Positions 33,902 to 42,018 of a stretch of DNA of 64,000 bases are shown one piece after another (position 1 is the first letter of the stretch; each line of letters begins with the position of its first letter). The stretch comes from Luteibacter pinisoli (GTDB lineage Bacteria > Pseudomonadota > Gammaproteobacteria > Xanthomonadales > Rhodanobacteraceae). The notes under the pieces are model-generated. The model did no database searches. It was given only the letters and a program-made list of their open reading frames with translations, and had not been told where the DNA came from. Both the position numbers and the translations under genes were made by a program. The stretch lies in NCBI RefSeq assembly GCF_006385595.1, contig NZ_CP041046.1:2046001-2110000 (forward strand), read 5' to 3'.

Positions 33902-35235
33902 TAACGTGCTTCCTCCGGTGCATGGAAGGAGAGCGTGTGTCGCTGACGATACGCCGCCACGGTGGGGATTAGCGAGAACAATGCCTCCAGGCACGTCCCG
34001 ATGAAATACGCGATCGCCGCGCCCATGAGCCCCATGAGGTGGCTCAGGCCGACCAGCAGGCCCGCGTAGGTAAGGGCCGCCAGGGCCTGCGCGACGAGTG
34101 CGGCGCGCTGGCGGCTGGCGATATAGAGCAGGGATTCGAGCGGGAAGCCGGCCATGGAGACCACCAGGGCCGCCGACATCACCTGCAGCAGGCTATACGC
34201 CTCGAGATACTTGGCGCCGAACACCGAGCCGATCAGCGGCTTGCCGACCAGGATCACCAGCAAGGCCACGAGCACGCCCAGGCCACCCGCCAGCGCCGCC
34301 GAGCGGATACCCAGCTTCCACGGCCGCGTGCTGGACGGATCCAGGCGCATGATCTCCGGGTAGAAGCTCTTCTGCATCAGCGAGGCCGGCGTGCCCGCGG
34401 CGTCGAAGAAGGTCAGCGCCACCTTGAACACACCCGCCGCGGCCGGGCCGAGCACGATACCGACCAGCACGTTGCTGCCGGCATTACGCGCGGACCAGAT
34501 CGAGTGGGCGAAGTTGGTGGTCCAGACGAAATCCCACGCGCCCTTGATACGGCGGGCAGGGGCGAGCAGGCCGGGGCGCAGCGCATGTTCGATGTTCTGC
34601 CGGCGCAGTTCGCGAACCGCGAACACCCACAGGCACATGTCGCCGACCAGGCTGGAGATGTACCAGGTGGCGATGAAGCCGGGAAAGCCGAGGTGGAACA
34701 GGTAAGCCAGCACGCTGCCGACGGCACGCAGGAACGGGGTCACCGCCTGCTGCACGGCGATCAGGTCGAAGCGGTCGATCGAGCGCAGGATGCCGGTGGG
34801 CGTCGCCGCGGTCATGGTCGGGATGAGCGTGCAGTACGCCAGGGCCCACCAGAAATCCTCCGGCTTCAGGCCCACCGCGTGGCCCAGCAGCGGCAGCAAG
34901 GCCATGCCGCCGACCACCGCCACCGCGCCACTGGCGAGATCCAGGCCGAACGACAGGCCGGTGACGTCGCGGAAGCGCGCCAGGTCCTTGCGCTCGAGCG
35001 CCGGCGTGCCGAACTGCACGACGAACTGCCAGGTCTGGAACTTGGCGAAATCGCTGACGCTCTTGGCATAGGCCTGGACCACGACCAGCGTGCCGAACAG
35101 CGCAGGCGACATGGCGCGGCCCGCACAGGCGAGCGCGAGCAGGCCCAGCAGGGCGCTCACGACATTGCTTGAGCCGAGGTAAGACGCGTTCCGCAGGATG
35201 GTGCGGAACGAGCCGTCGGAGAACCAGTGTTTCAT
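33901..35235 (-). CDS. MATE/MOP-type lipid or oligosaccharide flippase (Wzx-like)
   Basis: 444 residues with about 12 hydrophobic segments, starting FRTILRNASYLGSSNVVSAL and ending before the short basic tail YRQRHTLSFHAPEEAR. Length and the N-terminal pattern fit the polysaccharide-biosynthesis flippases of the MOP superfamily, which flip lipid-linked sugars or lipids across the inner membrane. It lies 15 bases after the serine-palmitoyltransferase-like gene and overlaps the next gene by one base. No glycosyltransferase or polymerase accompanies it, so the cargo may be the lipid made by this operon rather than an O-antigen unit. Confidence 0.8.
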   Translation of the reverse strand: MKHWFSDGSFRTILRNASYLGSSNVVSALLGLLALACAGRAMSPALFGTLVVVQAYAKSVSDFAKFQTWQFVVQFGTPALERKDLARFRDVTGLSFGLDLASGAVAVVGGMALLPLLGHAVGLKPEDFWWALAYCTLIPTMTAATPTGILRSIDRFDLIAVQQAVTPFLRAVGSVLAYLFHLGFPGFIATWYISSLVGDMCLWVFAVRELRRQNIEHALRPGLLAPARRIKGAWDFVWTTNFAHSIWSARNAGSNVLVGIVLGPAAAGVFKVALTFFDAAGTPASLMQKSFYPEIMRLDPSSTRPWKLGIRSAALAGGLGVLVALLVILVGKPLIGSVFGAKYLEAYSLLQVMSAALVVSMAGFPLESLLYIASRQRAALVAQALAALTYAGLLVGLSHLMGLMGAAIAYFIGTCLEALFSLIPTVAAYRQRHTLSFHAPEEAR

Positions 35236-35250
35236 GCCACCGCTACCTGA

Positions 35251-36450
35251 TCACCCGCCATGCGCAGTGGGCCTCGCGCCGGGCCAGCTGGCGAATGCGG
35301 CGCAGATCGCATCGATCTGTTCGGGCGTGTGCGCGGCGCTGACGCTGCAGCGGAGCAGGGAGCTCTCACCCGGGGTGGCCGGGGGGACCATGACGTTCAC
35401 GTACACGCCGTTCTTCAGCAGGTGATCCCAGAAGCGCAGCGCCTCGACCTTCTCGCCGACAAGCACGGCAACCACCGCATTGGCCGGCGCACCCAGGGTG
35501 AAGCCCAGCGCGGTGAGGCCGGCATGCAGGCGCTCGGCGTTCTCACGCAGGCGCTGGCGGAGATCGCGCGCGCCTTCCAGCGTGCGCAGTGCCTGGCGGG
35601 TCGCCGCGATCGTGGCCGGGGCGAGCGACGCGGTGAAGACGTAAGGCCGGCTGGCGTAGCGCAGCACTTCCATGTCTTCGGAATCGCCGACGCAGAAACC
35701 ACCGGTGTTGCCCAGGCTCTTGCTGAAGGTGCCGACCACGTAATCGATGTCGTCGAGCACGCCGGCTTCTTCGACCAGGCCCTGGCCGCGCTCGCCGAGC
35801 ACGCCCATCGAGTGCGCTTCGTCGACCATCAGCGCCGCGCCGAATTCCTTCTTGACCCGGACGAATTCATCCAGCGGCGCGCGATCGCCGAGCATGCTGT
35901 ACACGCCCTCGATCACGATCAGCGCCTTCGCCGCATCGGCGCCGAGACGGCGCAGGCGCTTGGCGAGGTCGGCCGGATCGTTGTGGCGGAAACGGATGAT
36001 GTTCGCGCCGCTGAGCTTGCAGCCGTCGTAGATGCTGGCGTGGCTGTCCGCATCGATCAGCACGTTGTCGCCGGGGCCGGCCAGCGCCGAAATCATGCCG
36101 AGGTTGGCCTGGTAGCCCGTGGAGAACACGATGCCGTCGCGCTTGCCGTAGAACGCGGCCAGTTCCAGCTCCAGCTCACGGTGCGCGGCATAGCTGCCAT
36201 TGGCCATGCGCGAGCCGGTGGTGCCGGTGCCCGAGTTTTCCAGCGCGGCGCTCGCGGCCTCGATGCAGCCACGGTCGAACGTCATGCCGAGGTAATTGTT
36301 GGTACCGGCAAGGATCGTCCTGCGCCCGTGGATGATGCCCTCGGTGGGCGTCACGATGCGGTCGATCTGCACGCCGAAGGGATCGATGCCCAGCGTGGCC
36401 AGCTCTTCCCGGACCGCACGAACGGCCTGCAGTCGGGCATTCAGGCTCAT
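35251..36450 (-). CDS. spt: Serine palmitoyltransferase-like alpha-oxoamine synthase
   Basis: 399 residues, PLP-dependent fold type I. The PLP lysine is Lys244 in VVGTFSKSLGNTGGF; the GTFSKS form is typical of bacterial serine palmitoyltransferase, whereas BioF and 2-amino-3-ketobutyrate ligase have GTLSKA or GTLGKA. Other sites are His137 (DADSHASIYDG, stacking on PLP), Asp210 and His213 (MVDEAHSMG). It would condense L-serine with an acyl thioester to 3-ketosphinganine. The acyl carrier protein gene overlaps it by 4 bases, suggesting acyl-ACP as donor, as proposed for Caulobacter. No signal peptide or membrane segment; soluble like Sphingomonas Spt. An alternative is another amino-ketone synthase. 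Confidence 0.82.
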   Translation of the reverse strand: MSLNARLQAVRAVREELATLGIDPFGVQIDRIVTPTEGIIHGRRTILAGTNNYLGMTFDRGCIEAASAALENSGTGTTGSRMANGSYAAHRELELELAAFYGKRDGIVFSTGYQANLGMISALAGPGDNVLIDADSHASIYDGCKLSGANIIRFRHNDPADLAKRLRRLGADAAKALIVIEGVYSMLGDRAPLDEFVRVKKEFGAALMVDEAHSMGVLGERGQGLVEEAGVLDDIDYVVGTFSKSLGNTGGFCVGDSEDMEVLRYASRPYVFTASLAPATIAATRQALRTLEGARDLRQRLRENAERLHAGLTALGFTLGAPANAVVAVLVGEKVEALRFWDHLLKNGVYVNVMVPPATPGESSLLRCSVSAAHTPEQIDAICAAFASWPGARPTAHGG

Positions 36451-36701
36451 GCGCTCGCGTCCACGGATTTCTGGATCAGCGACGCCAGGTCGCCCACGGT
36501 GCGCACTTCGCCCAGCGAATTGATCGGCACGGAGATGTCGAACTCGTCTTCGACCGCGAGCATGAGATCCATCACGCGCAGCGAGTCGAGTTCCAGGTCG
36601 CCGGTGAGCTCGGTGGACGCATCGATCACCGGCACGCGGCCCTGGCCGAACGGGGTGACGATCTCAATGAGGCGGGCAAGGGTGGTGTCAGTAACGTTCA
36701 C
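36447..36701 (-). CDS. Dedicated acyl carrier protein
   Basis: 84 residues, acidic, with the phosphopantetheine attachment site Ser40 in LELDSLRVMDLML. It is linked by 4-base overlaps to both the upstream reductase and the downstream Spt gene. Such operon-specific carriers (AcpR type) feed acyl chains to serine palmitoyltransferase in Caulobacter. It is distinct from the housekeeping AcpP, which would sit with fab genes. It would be loaded by the ligase at 37681. Confidence 0.88.
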   Translation of the reverse strand: MNVTDTTLARLIEIVTPFGQGRVPVIDASTELTGDLELDSLRVMDLMLAVEDEFDISVPINSLGEVRTVGDLASLIQKSVDASA

Positions 36702-37669
36702 GATGGGACTCCGGGGAGGGCGGCGGCGCCCGTGCCGAGCGTATCCGCAAGGCCGCGCTCAAAGCCTAGCGCGGGCCGCCAGCCTGTGGCTTGTGTAAAG
36801 GCATGGCCGTTGCCGACCCAGTCGGCGTGCGTGATTTCGCGCACCTTGCCGGGGGTCAGCATGGGCGCGTAGCCAAAGGCGCGCGCGGCCATGAGATTGA
36901 TGCCTGCGATGGTGCGCAGGACGGGGACGGGAATAGGCAGGCGGCGGATCGGCGCGTTGCCGCGCAGCACCCGGGAGGCCGTGGCCAGCACCGTATCCCA
37001 GTCGTAGCCACGCTCGTGGCCGTCGTCCAGTTCATACGTGCTGCCCGAGGCCGTCTCGTGGTCCAGCCACGCGACCACGGCCGAGGCCAGGTCCGCCACG
37101 TGGATCAGTGAAAAACGCCCCGTGCCGTCGCCCGGGATGGCGGCGAGGCCGCGCGCCATGCCCTGGAACAGGGGGAGCATTTCGCGGTCGCCCGGGCCAT
37201 ACACGGCCGGCGGCCGCAGTACGGCCCAGTTGAGCCGCCCGGCGTGGGCTTCGAGGGCCAGTTCGCCCAGGCGCTTGCTGTTCGCGTAGTCCGACAGGCC
37301 GGGCTCGCGCGCAGCCAGCGAGGAGACGAGCAGGAGGCGCCGGCAGGTCGGCGACTGCTTCGCCGCCTCGACGATGTCGAGCACGCCGGTCTCATTCACC
37401 CGGTTGAACGCGGCAGGGCTCGCGCCGCGCACGCTGCCGGCACAGTGGATGACCACGTCGGCGCCGTCGACCAGGGCCGCCAGGGCGTCCTTGTCGGCGA
37501 GGTCGCCCGCGATCCACTTCAGGCCATCGGCGCACTGCACGACGCGCCCACGGCGCGGGCGGTACAGCGCGCGCACGCGATAACCGGCCGCCATGAGCTG
37601 CTTGCGCAGGGCGGTACCGATAAAGCCGGTGGCGCCGGTCAGCGCAACAACGGGGCCGCCTTCGCCCAT
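36698..37669 (-). CDS. NAD-dependent epimerase/dehydratase-like reductase (ketosphinganine or ceramide reductase candidate)
   Basis: 323 residues, extended SDR. It has TGATGFIG (11-18), a Ser116/Ser117, Tyr128, Lys132 catalytic set (LLLVSSLAA, YANSK) and a C-terminal substrate domain with RPPAVYGPGDREM. In Caulobacter the SDR of the spt operon (CerR) reduces the 3-keto group of the sphingoid base or ceramide; the same operon position supports that role here. It begins 11 bases after the ligase stop and overlaps the carrier protein start by 4 bases. The ATG at 37669 gives the normal N-terminus; longer frames add unrelated sequence. Confidence 0.78.
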   Translation of the reverse strand: MGEGGPVVALTGATGFIGTALRKQLMAAGYRVRALYRPRRGRVVQCADGLKWIAGDLADKDALAALVDGADVVIHCAGSVRGASPAAFNRVNETGVLDIVEAAKQSPTCRRLLLVSSLAAREPGLSDYANSKRLGELALEAHAGRLNWAVLRPPAVYGPGDREMLPLFQGMARGLAAIPGDGTGRFSLIHVADLASAVVAWLDHETASGSTYELDDGHERGYDWDTVLATASRVLRGNAPIRRLPIPVPVLRTIAGINLMAARAFGYAPMLTPGKVREITHADWVGNGHAFTQATGWRPALGFERGLADTLGTGAAALPGVPS

Positions 37670-37680
37670 GGCGTCAGGGC

Positions 37681-39441
37681 TCACGAAGCAAGCGCTTCGG
37701 GAACCTGCTCCTGTGCACGGCGTTCCAGGTACCCGCGACGGGTGGCCGAGCGCGACAGCTTGCCCGACGACGTGCGCGGCAGGGTATGGCGCGGCACCAG
37801 TTCGATCAGGCAGCTGATGCCGAGCTCTTCGAGCAGCTCGCGGCGGATGCGGTGGACCAGGGCTTCGCGCGCTTCGATATCGAGCGTGTTGCACTGGACG
37901 ACCACGACGGCCACTTCCGCGCCACCCGGGCCCGGTACGCTGAACGCGGACGCATCCTGCGAACGCAGCTCCGGCTGGCGTTCGACGATGTGCTCGATGT
38001 CCTGCGGCCAGATGTTGCGGCCGTTGACGATGATCATGTCCTTGTGGCGGCCGGTGACGACCACTTCGCCGTCGACGACGTAGCCGATGTCACCGGTATC
38101 GAGCCAGCCGTCAGCCGCGAGTACCTTCGCGGTGATTTCAGCCTGCTGGAAGTAACCCGACATGACGCTCGGGCCACGCACCATGATCCGGCCGACATGC
38201 TGGTCGGCGAGGTGCTCACCGGCGTCGTTCCAGATCTCCAGCTCGTGGCCGGGCAGCGGACCGCCACAACGGACGAAGCCGGTACCCGTGCCTTCGGCAA
38301 CCGGGGAAGCGAGCAGGTTTTCCGACAGTTCGTCGGAATCGATCCACTCGACCACGATGCCCTTGCGCAGCGGCGAGAAGCTCACCGCGAGCGAGGCTTC
38401 GGCCATGCCGTACGACGGCACCAGCGAAAGGGGATCGAAACCCGCCGGTGCGAGCATCTCTGCAAAGCGCGCCGGCACGGACGGCAGGATCGGTTCGGCA
38501 CCGATACCGGCGACGCGCCAGTGCGACAGGTCGTACGAAGCGACGTCCGCCGGCTTAACGCGGCGGGCGCACATGTCATAACCAAACGGCGGGCTGTAGG
38601 CGATGGTGGCCTTCGAGTGACTCATCAGTTCGAGCCAGCGGCGCGGACGCATCGCGAACTCGCGCGTGTCGAGGTAATCGATGGAACGCTGCGCGGCCAT
38701 CACCGTGAGCAGGCAACCGACCAGGCCCATGTCGTGATAGAACGGCAGCCACGAGACGAAACGATCGTCATCGCGCAGCGACAGGCCCGGGCCGATCGAA
38801 CCCTGCAGGTTCGCCATCAGCGCGTGGCTCGGGATCATCGCCGCCTTCGGCGTGCCGGTGCTGCCGGAGGTGAACTGCAGGTAGGCCACTTCATCGGCGG
38901 TCAGCGGCTGCAGCTCGCCGGTGCTGCTCGCCAGCGCGTCAAACGCGTCCGGCGTGCCCCACATGGCGACGTCCAGGCCCTGCACGGATTCACCGAGCAG
39001 GCCGAGGAACGACTCGGCGGCGACGACGATCGACGCGCCGCAGGCTTCCAGCATGACGCGGGTTTTGTGCACGAAGGCATCGTGCCCGCCCAGGTTCACC
39101 GCCGACGGCAGCGCCACCGGCACGAGGCCGGCGTACTGGGAGGCGAAGAAAAAGCGCAGGAATTCCGGCGTCGTCTCGGCGACGATCGCCAGGCGGGAGC
39201 CGCGCGGCAGGCCCAGCGTGGCCAGCTTCTGCGCAAGTTCCATCGCCTGCTTTCGCAAAGTCCGATAGGGTAGTGCGGTAACGAGCTTGCCGCCTGCGTA
39301 GAAGTTCGCACCCGTCACGCCGGCCGCCGCATAGTCGAGCGCCTCTGCCAGGGTGGCAAAGTCGCCGGGACGAAGCGGCACCGTGTTTACGGTGGGGGTC
39401 GATGCCCCTGATTCGATTGAGATATTTCCGTCTGCACTCAT
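37681..39441 (-). CDS. Fatty acyl-AMP ligase/acyl-ACP synthetase
   Basis: 586 residues, adenylate-forming superfamily. The P-loop-like A3 motif is FTSGSTGTPKAAM (190-202), A5 is SYGMAEASLAVSFSPL, A7 is GWLDTGDIGYV and the A10 lysine lies in PRTSSGKLSRS. It matches fatty-acyl-AMP ligases more than CoA ligases, which fits loading of the dedicated carrier protein two genes downstream. The analogous Caulobacter gene (AasR) activates fatty acid for ceramide synthesis. It is the first gene of the operon, behind a 224-base AT-rich leader with a strong hairpin (39475-39493). Confidence 0.85.
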   Translation of the reverse strand: MSADGNISIESGASTPTVNTVPLRPGDFATLAEALDYAAAGVTGANFYAGGKLVTALPYRTLRKQAMELAQKLATLGLPRGSRLAIVAETTPEFLRFFFASQYAGLVPVALPSAVNLGGHDAFVHKTRVMLEACGASIVVAAESFLGLLGESVQGLDVAMWGTPDAFDALASSTGELQPLTADEVAYLQFTSGSTGTPKAAMIPSHALMANLQGSIGPGLSLRDDDRFVSWLPFYHDMGLVGCLLTVMAAQRSIDYLDTREFAMRPRRWLELMSHSKATIAYSPPFGYDMCARRVKPADVASYDLSHWRVAGIGAEPILPSVPARFAEMLAPAGFDPLSLVPSYGMAEASLAVSFSPLRKGIVVEWIDSDELSENLLASPVAEGTGTGFVRCGGPLPGHELEIWNDAGEHLADQHVGRIMVRGPSVMSGYFQQAEITAKVLAADGWLDTGDIGYVVDGEVVVTGRHKDMIIVNGRNIWPQDIEHIVERQPELRSQDASAFSVPGPGGAEVAVVVVQCNTLDIEAREALVHRIRRELLEELGISCLIELVPRHTLPRTSSGKLSRSATRRGYLERRAQEQVPEALAS

Positions 39442-39474
39442 GGTCTTAGCGAGCTCACCAGCGAGTTGCGCATC

Positions 39475-39493
39475 CCGGGGGAACAGCCCCCGG
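39475..39493 (-). promoter_or_regulatory. Leader hairpin of the sphingolipid-like operon
   Basis: CCGGGGG-AACAG-CCCCCGG, a perfect 7-base GC stem, 34 bases upstream of the ligase ATG. Further upstream is an inverted repeat GTACC-GTAG-GGTAC (39513-39526) in AT-rich sequence. The hairpin would be in the 5' leader and might control translation or early termination; the second repeat may be an operator. Confidence 0.4.
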
Positions 39494-39665
39494 CGAATGG
39501 CAAAAGGTTACTGTACCGTAGGGTACCATATTTCGGGTGTGTTAAGAAAATACTCAGAGCGGGTGACAGAATGCTCCGTTTTTTTTTAACGTGCCACGGC
39601 TACTTTCGTAGATCGTTGGCCATCCTTGCCGAAATCGCCTCTCATCCGTCGGCCGTGGCCGCCGG

Positions 39666-40442
39666 CTAGTCGGCTTTCTGGTTCTGTCGGCCGCGTTCGC
39701 GGTTCCACCTCGCAAGATTCTTCACGGGCTGGCGGACGTACGGACTGGCCTGGATCAGCCAGAAAATCAGCCCATTGAAGATCGTGCCGATGCGGTCCAT
39801 CGGGCGGTCGATATCAATGAAAAGCACGGCACGCAGTTCATCCGTGTCGTTATGCACTTCGTGTTCGTAGGTGTCGTCGAACAGCACGACCTTGCCTTCT
39901 TCCCAATGCAGGATCTGGTCGTCGACCCGGATCCAGACATTGCGGGCATCCGCCGGCACCTTCAGGCCCAGATGGGCACGGATGACGGCACGGGTAGGGC
40001 CGTGGTGCGGCGCAATCCGGTAGCGCGGCTGCAGGATGGAAAACATGGCGCTGCGCACGCCGGGCAAGGTGTCCAGCACGGCGGCCGTGCGCGGGCACAG
40101 GGCGCAGTTTTCGTCCACCCGGTTGCCGTACACGTAAAAGCCGAACGTCTTCCAGTTGTCGCCCTTGGAAATGCGCTTCTGGTCAGGCGAGATCTGGTGG
40201 AACGCCGGAATGTCTTCCGGGTGTTCAAGCAGGTGGTCCAGCTCCTGCCGGATCGCGGGCCATGCCGCTTCCAGCTGGGGCACCCAGGCAAACTCGCGAT
40301 TGTGGATGACCGGCGTGGACGGCACGCGCGAGTGCTTCGCCTGGAACTGGCCGCTCCAGCGCAGGAAGCGTTTGCCGCCCTTGATCAGGAGTCGACGCCA
40401 TAGGGGGGCCTGGGGGGCCGACGGGGAGGTGACGGTATTCAT
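39666..40442 (-). CDS. Aspartyl/asparaginyl beta-hydroxylase-family (LpxO-like) dioxygenase
   Basis: 258 residues. The iron site of this 2-oxoglutarate dioxygenase family is seen as the APHHGPTRAVIRAHLGLKVP segment (first His) and VVLFDDTYEHEVHNDTDELR (second His and the surrounding conserved residues), followed by AVLFIDIDRPM. LpxO uses the same fold to 2-hydroxylate lipid A acyl chains. Beside a sphingolipid-type operon the likely substrate is a lipid acyl chain, though this is inference. The start overlaps the upstream kinase stop (ATGA). A hydrophobic C-terminal segment (FNGLIFWLIQAS) could touch the membrane. Confidence 0.8.
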   Translation of the reverse strand: MNTVTSPSAPQAPLWRRLLIKGGKRFLRWSGQFQAKHSRVPSTPVIHNREFAWVPQLEAAWPAIRQELDHLLEHPEDIPAFHQISPDQKRISKGDNWKTFGFYVYGNRVDENCALCPRTAAVLDTLPGVRSAMFSILQPRYRIAPHHGPTRAVIRAHLGLKVPADARNVWIRVDDQILHWEEGKVVLFDDTYEHEVHNDTDELRAVLFIDIDRPMDRIGTIFNGLIFWLIQASPYVRQPVKNLARWNRERGRQNQKAD

Positions 40443-41212
40443 GATGCTGTTTTCGCTGTCGCGGACGTGCCGCGGATGGCGCGGATCGCGGCGTCGAGCA
40501 CGTCGGCGTAAGGCGCGCGGGAATCGAGGTCCACCAGCGGCGCGTCTTTGTAGTCCAGGCGCGACATGACGTCGATCTTGTCGTTCAGTTCTGCGACCGC
40601 ATGGTCGGGCTTGCGCGCGTAGGCCGTCGCCAGGTCGATATCCAGGCGGATGACCAGGGTCGGCTTGAGCGTTGCCATGCGCTCGTACAGGCGTTGCTCG
40701 CGCGCGGCGAGCTTGCGCGTCAGCCAGTGCGTGCTGCGTTCCACGCCCAGTCCCGGGCCGTCGTAGCGGAAGCCGCTGATTTCGGCCTGTGGATAGCGGT
40801 CGGCGATGATCAGCTGGCCACTGTTGGCCAGCCGCCAGACGCGCTTGAGGTTCGCCGCGCGCCAGACCGAGAAGCCGTACATGATGAGCGAGCCCCACAC
40901 ACCGGGCACCTTGTTCTTCATGTGCTGGGCATGGGCGGCCTTGGCGGCCAGGCGGCGCTCCAGCCACACGCCAACCAGCGGCAGCTCCTTGATCTTCGCG
41001 CCGGTCTCGCCGGAGACCAGGCCGAGGTAGCGGCGCTGGGTCGGGCCGAACGCGCTGAGCTTGCGCACCAGGTCGTGGGTGAGGGTGGATTTACCCGTGC
41101 CGTCGCAACCGACCACGGCGACCAGGCCAGAGGCGATGACGCCGCGCGCCCCGGTGGCCGATGCGGTCGTCGGGGAGTCGGAGAGGGGCATGCGTGCCGC
41201 CTGTGCCGTCAT
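40439..41212 (-). CDS. Thymidylate-kinase-like P-loop kinase, paralogue 1
   Basis: 257 residues. Walker A is VVGCDGTGKSTL (34-45). Further family-like motifs are YLGLVSG, KELPLVGVWLERR, the DRX motif ADRYPQAEISG, and YARKPDH with APLVDLDSRAP near the C-terminus. These repeat in the two neighbouring kinases. The fold is that of nucleoside-monophosphate kinases, but the gene is not a housekeeping tmk: there are three paralogues here, all set beside lipid genes. The substrate is unknown; phosphorylation of a lipid or sugar head group is one possibility. It overlaps paralogue 2 and the hydroxylase by 4 bases each. Confidence 0.75.
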   Translation of the reverse strand: MTAQAARMPLSDSPTTASATGARGVIASGLVAVVGCDGTGKSTLTHDLVRKLSAFGPTQRRYLGLVSGETGAKIKELPLVGVWLERRLAAKAAHAQHMKNKVPGVWGSLIMYGFSVWRAANLKRVWRLANSGQLIIADRYPQAEISGFRYDGPGLGVERSTHWLTRKLAAREQRLYERMATLKPTLVIRLDIDLATAYARKPDHAVAELNDKIDVMSRLDYKDAPLVDLDSRAPYADVLDAAIRAIRGTSATAKTAS

Positions 41213-41904
41213 GCGTGGGCCACCTGCAGCGCCGCGTGGATCGCGCGCATGGAGGAATCCAGCACGCTCGATGCAGCATCCGTCCCGTCAAGGTCCAGGA
41301 TGGCGGCGCCATTGAAGTGAAGGTGCGGAATGGCCGCGATCTTCTCGCGCAGCGACGACAGCTTGTGGTCCGGCTTGCGGGCGTGGGCGGTTTCCACGTC
41401 CACGTTCAGGCGGATCACCAGCATGGGGACGTTGGAGGCCATCCATTCGTAGAGCCGGTGCTCGCGGGCGCGCAGACGGCGCACCCACCAGTTGCCGCCC
41501 TGGGTCTTGGCCAGCTGCGGCCCATCGATGGAGAAACCCGCGCGCTCGGCCTGCGGGTAGCGATCGGTGACCACGAGCGTGCCGCGGCGGCACATCGCGA
41601 GCAGGCGACGAAATTTGTAGGCGCGCCAGTGCGACAGCAGGTAGATGACCAGTGCCGTGGCGTTGCCGGGCGGCTTCGCCGGCTGGTCGTGCACCTTGTC
41701 GGACTTGCTGACGAGGTAGCGTTTGAAACGCGGCCCAACCAGCGGCAAGGTGCCGATCCAGTCGCCGATCTTTCCGCTCGACTGGCCGAGGTAAAGCTCT
41801 TCGGTCGGGCGATGCGCACGCAGCTGCGCCACGAGGGCCGCGGCCAGCGTGGACTTGCCCGAGCCATCGCTCCCGGTAAGGGCGATGACGGGCAGCGGCT
41901 TCAT
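41209..41904 (-). CDS. Thymidylate-kinase-like P-loop kinase, paralogue 2
   Basis: 231 residues from the ATG at 41904, which lacks a clear Shine-Dalgarno; a GTG at 41934 is possible. Walker A is LTGSDGSGKSTL (9-20), followed by YLGQSSGKIGDWIGTLPLVG, VVTDRYPQAERAGF and HARKPDHKLSSLREKI. It is clearly paralogous to the flanking kinases. First gene of a three-gene minus-strand operon (kinase 2, kinase 1, hydroxylase). It is divergent from kinase 3 across a 114-base AT-rich promoter region. Confidence 0.75.
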   Translation of the reverse strand: MKPLPVIALTGSDGSGKSTLAAALVAQLRAHRPTEELYLGQSSGKIGDWIGTLPLVGPRFKRYLVSKSDKVHDQPAKPPGNATALVIYLLSHWRAYKFRRLLAMCRRGTLVVTDRYPQAERAGFSIDGPQLAKTQGGNWWVRRLRAREHRLYEWMASNVPMLVIRLNVDVETAHARKPDHKLSSLREKIAAIPHLHFNGAAILDLDGTDAASSVLDSSMRAIHAALQVAHA

Positions 41905-41955
41905 TTGTGTGGGGTTTTCTGAAGAAGTGAGCACACCAGGGGTCCGGTAGCGCAA

Positions 41956-41993
41956 TATAATGACGATGTTATGACGCGATATATTGTTGCGTC
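41956..41993. promoter_or_regulatory. AT-rich divergent promoter region between kinase genes
   Basis: A consensus TATAAT (41956-41961) points towards kinase 3, and an inverted repeat GACGC-N11-GCGTC (41973-41993) lies just downstream. The gap 41905-42018 is far richer in AT than the genes beside it. A matching -35 box was not found. Transcription towards kinase 2 would also start here. Confidence 0.4.
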
Positions 41994-42018
41994 TACTAGA
42001 TTCTAACTGCGTCTTCAC

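Noticed and set aside
35260..36798. Long plus-strand frame opposite the Spt and carrier protein genes
   Set aside because: Antisense to genes with clear catalytic motifs and overlapping starts; its own translation shows no family signature.
39579..39587. Run of nine T as a plus-strand intrinsic terminator
   Set aside because: No plus-strand gene ends before it and the preceding stem (GAGC/GCTC) is too weak. On the minus strand it reads as an A-run.
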